Shown piece by piece: positions 1 to 13,708 of a DNA stretch of 64,000 bases. This stretch comes from Vespa crabro (Eukaryota; Arthropoda; Insecta; Hymenoptera; Vespidae). The stretch lies in NCBI RefSeq assembly GCF_910589235.1, contig NC_060971.1:5352826-5416825 (forward strand), written 5' to 3'. Under the pieces are notes generated by a model. It searched no databases, was not told the DNA's origin, and worked only from the letters and a program-made list of their open reading frames with translations. Within the stretch, counting starts at the first letter, position 1. Every line of letters starts with the position of its first letter. The translations under genes and the position numbers were made by a program.

Positions 1-1496
1 TTCTAAAGCACGCAAACAAAGAGAGAAACGTGCTATACGGTCGATATGGTGGAAACTGCAGAAAAGCTGCTGGAAGGTAAATCGATACAACGAACCACGC
101 AGCATCCAAGACTTCGTCGGCCCTTCGTCTCTAGTTCTTAACCATCTTCTCTTTCTCTCTCTCTCTCTCTATTTTTCTCTTTGTCTTTGCCTCTGCCTCT
201 GCCTCTTCTCTGTATACTTCTCTCTCACTCTCATGGGGCTTCTTCTAGCGATGGGAATGGAGTGGTACTTGTTCTACAAACTTTGTCACGATGGAGCTCG
301 TTAGAGCCGTTTCTCGGCGTCTCACCATGATCACGAACAATTCTTGTAAAACGAAGAAATTAAATGATTTTCACGAATTAATTAACACTTTCTTTAACGA
401 CAATTACTGAACGTGCTTACCGATTAATCTCTAATTTCATTGCTCTCTTTTTTTCTTTTTAATTTGGTTCATGTAACCACAATATTTTACTTTACATTAA
501 ATAATATATATATATATATATATGAATTTATATTCCATTTACACAAAGCTCCATTCAAAAGCAATTCACTCCATTCTGTCTCTCATCATTTATGTGTTGG
601 TACAAGGCGACCTCGTTATAGCGGCAAATGATCGTGGTAATGCGATTAACTGGCAGCATCGAAGGGCACATCGCCGCAACTCGCTGTCGAAAATCACTGA
701 TCTGATCTCTGAAGGTCATTTCCGGTTGATCTAACGACTTGAAAGCTTTCAAGTGCATCTAGAATGCATCACGTTGCAAATGGATTAACCTGTAACTATA
801 ATTGGTCGTATCGAATATTAATGAACTCGAAGTTTTTTCCTTCTCCTTTTCATTCTATTTTTTTTTTTTTTCTACATTTCATTGAACTTTTAGAAAAGTT
901 CAATTTTAGGCTTCGAACGATACAAAGTTTGAAAGTAGATCATATTTCTTTAAAGATTCATATATAAATACATCGGATTGGATTTAGACAAAAAGCAAAG
1001 TCAGAACGCATTGCAACGATCCCCTTTTTATCTTCCCCTTACCGTCCTTTCTTTTTCTTCCTCATCTTTCACGCAGCTCTCTTTTCATTCCTTTTTGCCC
1101 TTTACGTATGTACTTGTCTCTCGTACCTTCTCCGTTATAAACGTGTTCCTTGCTCTTTTTCAGTTTCGCATGGCCCTAAGCAAGAATCCCTAAGTCTGAA
1201 TCCACGTGTTATTCTTACTCCATTGTGATATCGAAAGTGAGAGAAAATTCAAGAGATACGTAACTTTATTTTTATATATCGAAAGTTTCTTTTTTCTTTT
1301 TTTTTTTTCGAGTTAGACGAATTTCTAAGACGTTTTATTGATTTTTTTTCGCACAGAAATTACTTAGTTATTTTTTTACTTCGCTTACATTATTTTTGTT
1401 AAGGATAACAAAATCAGAGAGAACGTTTATAAATAAAATAAATAAATAAAATAATAATCTCTGTTTTTTATATAAGCTATATGTCTTTTATTACAG
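1..1496. other. Upstream part of the DAGL gene: intron or 5' region
   Basis: No coding exon is recognisable here. The lipase exon at 1497 begins in the third position of a codon, so an N-terminal coding exon must lie further 5'. I looked for the usual start of this family (a short cytoplasmic segment followed by the first membrane helix) and did not find it, so it is probably outside the window. The stretch at about 600-740 is less AT-rich than its surroundings, but its frames resemble nothing known to me. Confidence 0.5.
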
Positions 1497-3311
1497 GGTG
1501 ACAGTACTTGGAGTCCTATTGGGAATCCTTCAATGGGATCGCAGTGTTATGTGTATATTTCTTCTATGGGAATACATATTAGGCTATCTCGTGCTTTTCA
1601 TAGTCTCCATGGTGGTAGAGTTCTCAATCTGTTTTCTTGCAACGAGAGGCAGTATTCTGGACACTGCGGTGAGGGCACCGATGCAATACATACTTTATAT
1701 TCGCTTATGTAAGTATTTATTAAGAAAAAATATGTTTTTTGCATGTTACATTATATTTATTTTATATAAATGATATTGAACAATCGAGTTGCTTTTTTAG
1801 CGATAAGATATTTACGTTTCTGAACAGAATATTTGTATCGTAGTATAGTAAATTATAGTGTATTATAGTAAAAACAAGTATAGTAAATTATTAATATATT
1901 TTATTATACTTATATACATATTTATACATATTCATTATAAAGAAATATAACTTGAAAAATTTATCATAGAGAGTAGCTCAGACAAGGTCAATGTTTAGAT
2001 TCACGTTGGCAAACATTGTTTACTTGTCTTATCATCTACCCTTTAAGTTTTGAATTTTTTTTGCGATACCAACTATTAAAAATCATTCAAATAGGGAAAG
2101 GAAAGAGTTTATAACTTGGCTTTGATACGTAAGAACTTATATGAAGATAATGTTCTATGATTGAGAAACATAAAAGAGAATATTTCAAGAATTTTATAGC
2201 TCGTTTTCTCTGCTACGAAGATTGATGCATTGTATTAATATCTTAACCTTTCACGTTGACATTTCCTTTTATCTGTGTCACAAAGAGATCAGACATTTTA
2301 TTGTCTCGATCACGTCTAAAGCAAAAATTTATTTACATAGATCATTGTAATTATTGGATAGACATCTTGTCCTTTTAAATCGCATTTAATTTTTCTATTT
2401 TGTTGATTGACTGACGAGGAAGGAAATGAATCGTTGAACGAAAGATTCGTGGCACGAGCCACTTACCTTCGCCGATGCTTGGAATCTCCTCAGGGCAACA
2501 GGGCGAATATTAATAAGGACTCGGCTCTCCACCCTTAAGTTCTTCGACGTAATAAACGATCACTCATGAGGGGAGAGAATTTAGGCTTAGGGAGCAGGAA
2601 ACGTATATGTGTGATGACTGCTACAATTCGAGTACGCGAAAAGACTTTCGAGAAACGAGAGAAATATATTGTTTCAGCGATATATCAACGAAACGTTCTT
2701 TTTATTTGTTTTTCTTTTTTTTTTTTTTTCTTTTTTTTTCTTTCTTTTTTTTCTTTTGCTCTCTCGACCAAACTTCGTGTTTCGTTGAATGTACATTTAC
2801 TTATTTAAAAAATCAATGTTACTTCGATATTCTCTCTTTCTATTTCATTAAATATTTTCGAGAACAGACTGAAATTACTTCGTTTGAACTATCTTACGAA
2901 AAGAGAGATGGTACTGCAGTATCAACGAATTTGGAACGAGTCCAACGATGTGGTCTGCTATTTCCCGAAGAAAATCTCTATGGTTTTGGATGGAAAAAAT
3001 TCGATAACCTTTCCGAGCACGTCCGATTGATTGGTAAAATCGTTATGGGGGTCGCGAATAGCTTTTTTATCTTCGATTTTTTTTTTTTCGTCATTCTACG
3101 TACGAATATAGCTACACTGATTTTTTTTATTATTACATATTTTTTATACGATATTTCGAAACAATATGAAAACGACAAGGAGATCATTAAAATTCTCTTT
3201 GTATAAATGTATACATGTGTTTAGATAACTTAGAAGACGGTAAATTAGGTCAAATGCTTTTCTTTCGAAGCCTCTTAGTGTTCGTTCGTTCCTTCATCGT
3301 CGAACGGATTA

Positions 3312-3355
<44 letters not shown>

Positions 3356-4518
3356 CTCAGAAGTAGAGATGCTTTTGTCGTAAGCTGCATCGAGTTTGAT
3401 GCTAGAAGAAAGCATTGCCAATACCTTCAACCTTATCCACCGTAAAGTTACGACAAGCACATCGACGTGAACACGTCATTCATTTCCGTTTTCATCGAAC
3501 AAAGCCTTCGATATTTCAACAATCGTTAAATAATATACTAGGCCTATTAACGAAAATTTATATACATAATTGTCCTGCGAAATCCTAAATGATTTTTTGA
3601 ATTTATTTTTTTCAGTCCTCTTATTGGTAGAAGCAGGATGGTTGTGTGCAGGAATAACTTGGTTAACACGGTTCTATCAAACTTGTCCTGTGGACCAAGC
3701 TAAGGATGTGATGCTGGGTGAGTTTATTAAATTCACGAAAAATATCTTAGGAATGTGATTAACAAATATCAGTACATAATTAATTTATAAAATTATAAAA
3801 AAATATCGCGCCTGTCAATAGGCAAGCTTTCATACATCGTCGGTAATTATGTCAGCGAGCGCCATCTATCAATAAGAAATTTTTTAACGCTCATTAGTAG
3901 GCAACCATTAATCTTTCTTCGTGCATATATAAATGTATTGCATATCGTAAGGGCTAGAGTAAGTTTCTAATAGATGGCATTAGTCAACATAATTGTTGAC
4001 AATGTGTAAAATGATGCCTACTTATAAGCTCATATTTGTAGGAAAAAATTGAAAAATAAATAAATAAATAAATAATTGATAATTTAAAATAAATAGAACG
4101 AATTAAAGTTATACATAAAATATATTCTAAACTATATCTGTAAATAATCAGTAATAAGGAATTTTTTGAAGTGTTCGATATCTGACTCATTTTTGGAATA
4201 CTTTTTTATCTCTTTTATTTTTTCTCTTTCGCTCGTTCGCGCGTTTAAACGTACCGCAGAGATCGAAAATGGATCGCTAGTACGTAGGGACTAGCTGAAA
4301 AATTCATGGACTCGTAGGTTTGGTGATATCGAATTGGTGTGTGTTGGCGTCGGTGATGGTGACGGTATGGTGTACGTACGACGCCGCTGGCAGATCCTGG
4401 GTGAAAATGAAGAAATATCAACGTAGCATGAGGGAGGCGGAATCGAGGAGCGGTAGATTACACTATAAACGCAGCGGCAGCAGAAACCGAAATTGGCGAC
4501 AACGGTAATTCTCCCTCT

Positions 4519-4557
<39 letters not shown>

Positions 4558-7500
4558 CATTTTTTATTACTTTCCGTCGAACAGTACGATCGTGAATGTT
4601 GTAGATCTTTTTTGTAGATCTATCATCGAAGAATAGAAAAGGACAAAACAAAAGAATATAGTTTTATCGAATAGTTCTGTTATATAGAAATCTATATTTG
4701 GAAGAATATCGTATTCTCCTACTTTCTCAAGCTTTCATTATTCACGCTATACTTTTAAAAGCAGTCTAGCTCTTATCTTTTCCAGTGGCTAGGTATTTCG
4801 AAGCGATCGATCAAAGCCTATATGAAGATACATCATTACCCTTCCGATATGGAGATACTTGATGATATTAATAGCTTAAGATAGATAAATTTTTTCGTTT
4901 CTACCAGACTGGTGGAAAAATTGTAAACAAATTTTTGTCAGCTAGTTGACATATTTTCCTTTTATTTTTCTTTTTTTCTTTTTTTTTTTTCTTATTTTTA
5001 CAGAAAAGTTATACGTGCCTATCAAGATAGCTGGGACAACAGATGCAGATTGTTGTTTTGTTGTATGGGAAATTCCGATCGAAGTAGAGTAAGTAAAAAA
5101 AAAAAAAGTAGAGTTCATTGTAAAGAAGAAAACGTTCGATAATTCGCTAAAGAAGTATTCGTATTTCATAGAACTCTTTCGCTGACATTGCCAGACTGTT
5201 GAGCGACTTTTTCCGTGACCTTGACGTGGTACCATCAGACGTTGTAGCCGGGCTGGTGCTTCTACGAAAGTTTCAAAAAGTTGAAAGAGAACTGATAGTA
5301 AAGCAAAAGAAAAACGACACGTATGAGTTCCTCTCAGGCGTACCAGTAACGCCTCGTACTAAGTTTCTCTCCTTGACCGAGGACGGCGATCTGGGCCATT
5401 TTCAATTGGCCATTCATTATATGCACTTCGCTCTCGCTGCCTACGGTTGGCCTATGTTCCTCATTAATCATTCTACGGGACTCTGCCAGTTGTGCACGAG
5501 GTAATCCTTTTTCGAAGATCACGTCCTAAGCATTCAGTATACCCGGATATTAGACATGATCACTTATTCGTGGTTGACCAATTCTCCCTTTAACGATCGT
5601 GCGAAATTGAAATGACTTTACTATGCGAAATCTTAATTGTAGTAATAATTTACCGATGTAACATTTTGTTGAATCGATAAACCTCCTAGAAAATATTAAT
5701 GTATGTGGCTGGATCTTGATTATACAAATTTTTTCATGCGGCCGTTCATCGAGGCCGATGATAATTAAAATCATCATATTATTTAAATACAATCGTGTCT
5801 TTTACATTCGATAAAATCATTTCCGTTTCTAAAATAACAAGCGAATTCATAATGTGAAGTGACACTTATTTTTTTCTATTCAAGGCTAAGATGTGCTTGC
5901 TTTCCATGTGGCAATCAGGAGGACGAAGCTACGATAGTGGAAGATAACTGTTGCCAATGCAATTATACGGCTCTAAGGAAAATGGTCAAAGTTGGCGAAG
6001 TCGAAGTTGTTTATGCGACCTTTCATGTGGACGTCGGAGAGACACCATTTTTCGTAGCGCTCGATTACACGAAAAAAAAGGTTTTCCTTTCCCTAACTCC
6101 CTCCCTCCCTGTCCCTCGTAGTTTGAATCATTAAATACGAAGACACAGTAAAAAGTTGGTCCTTTTAATTTGCGATCCTTCCTCTTTAAAAATCGCTTAA
6201 AATCGTTTAATGAATTCCATTAAAATTTTCTCGAGAATCTTGCCGTATATCACCTAACTTTTTACTTTCAATAAATAATTGTTATTAATCACATAATTAT
6301 GTGATTCTTTCGTTTTAACTTTACCTTACTAAACTAAACCTTACCTTAATTAACTATTTCTCATTTGTTTTTTACTTTTTCTTTTCTCAGGTTGTCATTA
6401 GTATACGAGGGACGCTCAGTATGAAAGACGTTTTAACAGATTTAAATGCGGAAGGTGAAGTATTACCATTAACCCCGCCGAAAGACGATTGGCTAGGTCA
6501 TAAGGGTATGGTTCAAGCCGCAGAATACATACGCAAAAAGCTTCAAGAAGAGAACATTATCGCGCGAGCGCTATCAAAGGTACAAAGCTAAAACGTGTGT
6601 TACGGCCTAGTTCCCTTCACAATCGATAGCGTTTCCTGGTATAAACGTTTGCACAATTTCACGTCAATGATTAGTTATTCGATCATATGTATACATAAAT
6701 ACATAAGCTATAGCAACAGATCAGCCGATAAATACGAATATGTTAGTTTTCAATCGTTTCTTCTTTAACAGGATCCTTCGAGAGGAACCGATCAATTTGG
6801 ATTGACATTGGTTGGTCATTCTCTTGGTGCAGGCACCGCCGCAATACTTGCAATTTTACTTAGGCAAGAATATCCGGATTTGATATGTTTTTCTTTCGCA
6901 CCACCCGGTGGATTGCTCAGTATGCCAGCTCAACAATATTCTCAAGAATTTACGACGTCCGTAGTTGTAGGGAAAGACGTTGTACCTAGACTAGGATTAC
7001 GACAGATGGAAAGTTTAAGGGCCGACCTTATTAATGCGATAAAAAGGAGCGTCGATCCCAAGGCACGATATAAATAAATCTTTATTTATTCTTAAGAAAG
7101 AAGAAAATCTTTTTATATGTTTCAAAATTGAATCCATATGTGTATAAAAAAAAAAAAAAAAAAAAAAAATCCTTTCATTCTTCCTTTTTTCTTTGTCTTT
7201 ATACGTCGATAGTATCAAATTTATAAATCGTATCGAATGTTTCTTTTCAGTGGAAAACGATAGCTTGTTCGGTAATGTGTTGCGGATGTGGTTCGACACC
7301 CACGTCGGCGGCTAATATGGAGGCTGGTGGATGTATCAGCGAGTATCAGAGAGATAAGGATCTGGCACGATCTCAAGCGATCATACCTATGGATTCGAGT
7401 ATCGCATTGACCTTGCATAGGCCGCTCTATCCACCTGGTAGAATTATTCACGTGGTTCGACATCATCCTAATAAGGGCGAGTAAGTATCCGATGTACTGT

Positions 7501-8192
7501 GAATTATCTTTGTCCTAATTACGATTGAAATATTTCATTATTCATTAACCGTTTATTAAATTAAATATTGCACAGCCAACATTGGTCTGATCTTTTTCGC
7601 GTGACTTTAGTGATAACAAAAACATATTACGATCGAGCTGAATGAGCTAACGAAAGATATTTATTTTTTTATTTTTAGGAAAAAGTATGAATCACGGTGG
7701 AGGTACGTGTGTTCTATTATTTGTATTTTCAGGATTACAGTGGGTATTGCATCTTGGAGATATGTCAGTGCGCATGCATCTTGGATCTATGTCCTATAAT
7801 CTTGTTTATACGATGCACCATTTGATCCTTTCGTTTCAGGTTTAACGATCACTCTGATTTAGAGAAATACTTTTCATTAATATAAATAATGCATGAAAGG
7901 GAGGTGCAGAGAAAGCATTACGATTATCGACTAATGTGTAGTAATATAGTTGTCTATTGCGTACCTCTCGTATGTTTCTAATAGTAATTCGTTATAAAAT
8001 CCGATCTTTAATTGAATCTTCTCAGAGTTTGATATTCATTAACTGCATGATCCTATAGGGATAGATAGAACGTTTAGTCGAGTATCGCTGTATGGCTTAG
8101 TCCTCATTCTTATCTTATAAAAAGTAATGAGACGCATCATCGTAAAATAAGTAAACAAAATAATATAAATTAAATGATTTATTATATAAACG

Positions 8193-8234
<42 letters not shown>

Positions 8235-11200
8235 CATACACGTGTGTGTATATATCTATGTTTCACTTAAATGTTTTCGATGTCTCGATAAAATTCGTTT
8301 AGAAAAGTAAGGCGAGATACGTCCATTCGAATTTCAGACAGGTGTTGTCTAAACGCGAACCAGTCTACCAGGCATTATGGGCAGGACCATGCGACTTCGA
8401 TGAGGTGTTAATAAGTCCAGTGATGATACAGGACCACATGCCGGATAGCATGCTGAAGGCCTTGAATAAGGTAAGCCAGACCGACTCGATTATAGTCGGA
8501 CAGATAAAAAAAACGCAGCATTCTCCGGCTAGTCGAAGTCCCTCTGTAAAACTGGGCCATTACGAGCCTCTGGAAGAAACTATGGACGATCCTGATATTA
8601 CGAAGGAAGAAGATCCTATCGTACCAGTAATAGTCAAGATCGACGATGGTAGTTCTAGTCGAAAACAAGTACACTTTGCTAATCCGGAGACTAGTGAAAA
8701 TTCTGCATCTTTTGTCGTCGATGTGGAGGTGTACGAACGGAAGGAAACGCAGACTGGATCTTAATAAAAATGTGCTTTTCGATCGATTTGCTTATTGACT
8801 TTTGATCGAACATTATTTTTATTATTATTGCTGCACAGTCTTTAGGAGTTAGAATGCGTCGTTTTCGTCTCTCTTTTTTCTCTGTGCATTTGAACGAATT
8901 CAAATTCTTTTCTCACATTTCACATATGACATATTTATATATTTACACATATATATATATATATATATATATGTATATGTATTTATATGTATATGTATAT
9001 GTACATGTAAGGACAATAATTATCCTTAAAGGGTGATAGTTCATTTGGAATGAATTAGAGTAAAACGAAGCTTATTTTTAGTTTTACTGTACACAATGTA
9101 TGTGCGTTGTTATTCGTCCAATGATTAGGTACGATTTTTAAGTTCTGTGTATAGTCATGCTTCCCTTATCAAGTAAGAATAAATCTCTTTTTGTAATGTT
9201 TTTCATAGCATTAGAATTATCCAGATTATCCTGGTTGCGTCGTATTTGTACATACATACATACATGCATACATATCTACGAGAAATGTAGTATATTTGTT
9301 TTTTTGTATATAGATAGATATAGAGTTACATATGCAATTGAATGCAAATTTGTGAATTTAATAGAGTCTTACCAATAAAGCGCGTATATACATATTCAGT
9401 CGAATTAATAAAATCATTTGATCAATAAGCATGTTGCCTGATAACGCATGAATTATTGATACGTTTAGGTAATAATACATTCAATACTTCTACTTACGGG
9501 TAAAAAATTTTTTCCCTTCGTCTCGTTAACTCATTCCTCTTAGCTTCTATAAATTACATTCAAAACGACCGATGTATAATGAATACGACAAAACAATGAG
9601 AACAATTTTAGATGAAGTACTTTACAAAAATAATCAAATACATTTGGTCGATTTGATTGCAATGAAAGATTGTCTTTGTTATAGGCTGCACTATGTACGC
9701 AATTTTTATCAATATATTTAATGCCATCGAAATTATCGTTCTTGTTGATTCATGGAACGAAGTTTCCTAAATTTTGTATATGTAATTTTTATAATTTATC
9801 GAGATTTTTCAATTTTAATTGGCAAATAGATCGCAAACGTTACTATTATTATTTCAATATTAATACACACGCTTGTTGTACCTTCTAGCTAGCAGCTTCG
9901 CGTAGTTTAACATACTACATCGCTTCTTCTATTCAGTTTTATAATCTTTGTTTTATTTCTTTTCCTTTTTTTCTTTTTCCGTAAGAACTCATTACTCGAC
10001 AATTCTTTACTTTTATTTACAAAACGCTTTTTAGTAAATACACGCATATACACGTATACACATATATACATATATCTGTCATTAGGAAAAAAGTCGAGAA
10101 AGGGAAATTATCAAGATCCAAATTGTTTGGGAGTCTTCGTAAAAAGGAAAGGAAAATCTAAGGTCGATATAGGAAATAAACTCGAATTTTTGTTATATAT
10201 CTCTCTTGTCAGTCTCTTTCGAGTAGCTAGCGAAAGGATAGGATAATTTTCAATAGGGGAGGAAGGTGATAGAGCCAATGGAATGACAGTGGCTTGAGGG
10301 TGTGTGGTGTGGATTAGGTGTCAGCGTGCAGAAATCGGAGCGGTACCGTGGATGCCAATGCAGCTGCCAATACAGTCACAGATGCAATCGACGATGCAGC
10401 CGATGGTGCAAGTTCGCGTGCAGCTTTGTGCGCATCTCTCGAGCTAGATGTACCAACGTACAGGAGAGCATCCGATCAACGATACGTCGTACTCCATCAT
10501 CAAAATACTTCGACGACACGTGGCCGCGATGCCGACGCCAACGCCGACGCCTATGCCACCACACCCTCTTCCTGCCACGAGACAAGGTATTAAAACAAAA
10601 CGACGTCTCCTTAGATATTTGCAATAATCTTATTTTCTTTTCTCTTTACTTTTCTTTTCTTTCTTTCTTCCTTTTTTTTCTTCTTTTCCTTGCTTATCAC
10701 TGTACGTGGTGGGCCACTGTGGTAATAAACTCAGATATAAATATATTTTATCTTCTATCCATTTCTCTTTATTTCCTCTTACATATACCTACATAAAATG
10801 ATAGAACTATTCGAATAAAATTTTATTTTATTTTATTTTATTTTTTCGATTGGACATTACTGATATCTTGGGAATTCACCAAATATGTTCATAATCCACG
10901 TTCGTTTCATAATTATCCCTATGCAATTTTCACATTGCACGTTTTTACAATCCACGATTACAGATCGCGGATTTTTCACTATCATCTCATTGCGCATAAT
11001 TCACCGTGCATATCCTAATAACTTTTCCACGTTTCATTTTCATCTATTATATACACTTCATGTAGTTACTTAACATAAAACTCATTAGTTTCTATGCAGA
11101 GAAGTATTTATATCGAGGTGTCTGTAAGGTTGAAGTAAGAAAGGGATTTTGTTTCGAAAGATAATCACATATAGTTTGGATGACACTACTTTCACCGGAC

Positions 11201-12092
11201 ATGCATGTTCATCACGCATAGAGTAACATATCCATATCGCCATTGCATTTTTGAGTAGATTAAATTAAAGTGAATCGAATTTAAAATGATTATATTATTA
11301 TTAAATGGTATTACATTAATATGCAATAATATCAGTTAATATTATAATAATATTAACGTGAAACATGAGTGAACATGAGAAAAAAATGTAGAAATGTGCC
11401 ATTCCATATTCCACATTTTATATGGCATCGTTCGTCTTTTCCAGAGAATATCTTTAATTTCTCGATGACGAGAGAAGAAATATTTGAGTTATTAAATATG
11501 TACGATTCTTTGTGAGCACATTTAAACGATTCACTTTTATTTGATCATACTCTTAAAAGTATTTTACACAAGTGCATGTTGTGGAGACATAGTACGAGCT
11601 ATATATTTTAGTGATTAATAATTCGAACGTTAGAAAAATAATTAGTACTTTCTAATAGTTATAATCCAAATAGCATTGAAGTAGAAAATAAAGAAAAATT
11701 TTCTGTAAGATTATTACAAAAAAGAAAAAACAATATGATTACACGCGATCCATAAGATGTTTGATTTACAGCCCAGAGCAAGTTTATCATTTTCTACGAG
11801 CCAAGTTAATCATCGTAAAAATCCGTTCATACTCCACTCGTAACATACCGTTCGAGCATCATGCATCGACCCTCAAATCCTCTTTTATTATCACCACTAT
11901 ATCGATGTCAATTCGATTTCTTTTCGAGAACGTCTGCGAATGTTATTACCCCATTGTGCAATATCATCTATATTACATATAAAAGAAAAGATCATTGTGT
12001 GAGCGTATCGAAATATATGTCTGTGTATCTCTGTATGTGCGAAGGACGAAGAAAAGAAAATTTGATTTCGATCGATTTTCTTCGACTTTCGC

Positions 12093-12159
<67 letters not shown>

Positions 12160-13676
12160 CGCGAACATTCATAAAAAGAGAAAAGAAAGAAAAAACAAAA
12201 TAGAGAAGGAGTACTCTCGCATGACTATGCAGGATAATATGGAAAAATGGCGTATGGATATGTCAGGTTGTAACAACCCTGGGACCAGCGAAGCCACAGC
12301 GTTTGGCATCTGGACATGCTTCGTCCGCTGAACCATCGGAAGTTCGAGAAGTTATGGAGGTCCAGGAGCTAGAGATCGAGCAAGAAATGAGGGCTCTTCT
12401 CTCACCTTCTACTCCGGTCAAGAGCCAGAGCAATAATCTAGCAGGGACACCACCTCACAAGCTTTGCCTCGAGACGAGCTTTACATCATTGCAGAGTCCG
12501 ACGGAATTCCCGCAGGCTGGTCGAGAACTCAGCGTTGACTCCAGAGGAATACCATGGGAATACGTTAGCTTGGCCAGCGACTTGCTCAACACACCACGAC
12601 CAGATGACAGTAAATTGTAAGGACCCAACAGAAAGTCCCTATCTCGAGTGATTTCGAACGAGAATCTTTCGATGGATCTACTCTCTACTCTAGGATTTTA
12701 ATCTAATTCGCGTACCATTTCTAATTTCTTCTATCGAAGAACTTTCATTTAACTTCGATTAAATAAGATGTAGTTTTCGATTCATTAGTGATATCCCTCT
12801 GAATAGGTACGATAAATTGAATTATAAACGTGTCAAAAACTATTATACACACGATTCAAGGATAATTCATCTCTCACGCTTTTTTGCATTTCATTGAACG
12901 CGCTTATCTCACTTCATTTAAACACGCGACATACATACATTATCACTGCTTTTTAATATACTCGAAGCACTTGAATAAATCACATCACCATTCGATCATT
13001 AAGGATTATTTGCAACTAGTAATGGGATAGACGATGATTAAGAACGATCGTGGGTTAAAGGGAAATTTTCTTTCATGGTTTTTTTTTTTTCTTTTTTTTT
13101 TCTTTGTTTCTTCCTTTATACTTTCTTCATCATTCATTTTATTCGAAGGGAAAATGCTTCTCGTTTAGATCGAATCGTAAAATAATTATCCTCTCTTTCA
13201 TTTTTCCGTCATTCATCTTTTTTACTCTTTCATTCGTAAAGATTAAATCGTCGTGGAGATTGGGAAGATGTCTCTCGTACTGCACCCCTTGCCACCCCCG
13301 AAACATTGTCAGAGACATCGAGTAATCCACCCTCGCCAATACCACCGCCAAGACCAATGAGACGCACACCAAAGATTCCGGGAAACTTGTCAACGGCGGC
13401 GGACGACCTCAAAAACAATCTCCACTTTGCTATGCTCTCGGCGAAGAATTACTTTCTGAGGGAGGAGAATATTGGAAGTAATAGCAGTAGTGGTAATAGC
13501 GAGGCAAGCTACGAAAGTGCCAAGAGTTTGACAGCTGATCTTCCGCCGCCTGTACCAAGAAGAAGGGATTCGATTATCGTTAGAAGGTCCTTTTTAAGAA
13601 ACAAAGAATCTTTTTCACATTGATTTAATAAATTTGTTCTGATAAGATCTTCCAATAATTCATTGTAACTCTTTGT

Positions 13677-13708
<32 letters not shown>

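Noticed and set aside
2566..3206. Overlapping plus-strand frames of 80 and 199 codons
   Set aside because: Phenylalanine-rich translation of poly-T tracts in a DAGL intron; no domain and no splice support.
11861..12331. 156-codon frame across the (GA)n tract
   Set aside because: Intron plus Arg-Glu repeat plus an out-of-frame piece of the DAGL exon at 12267.
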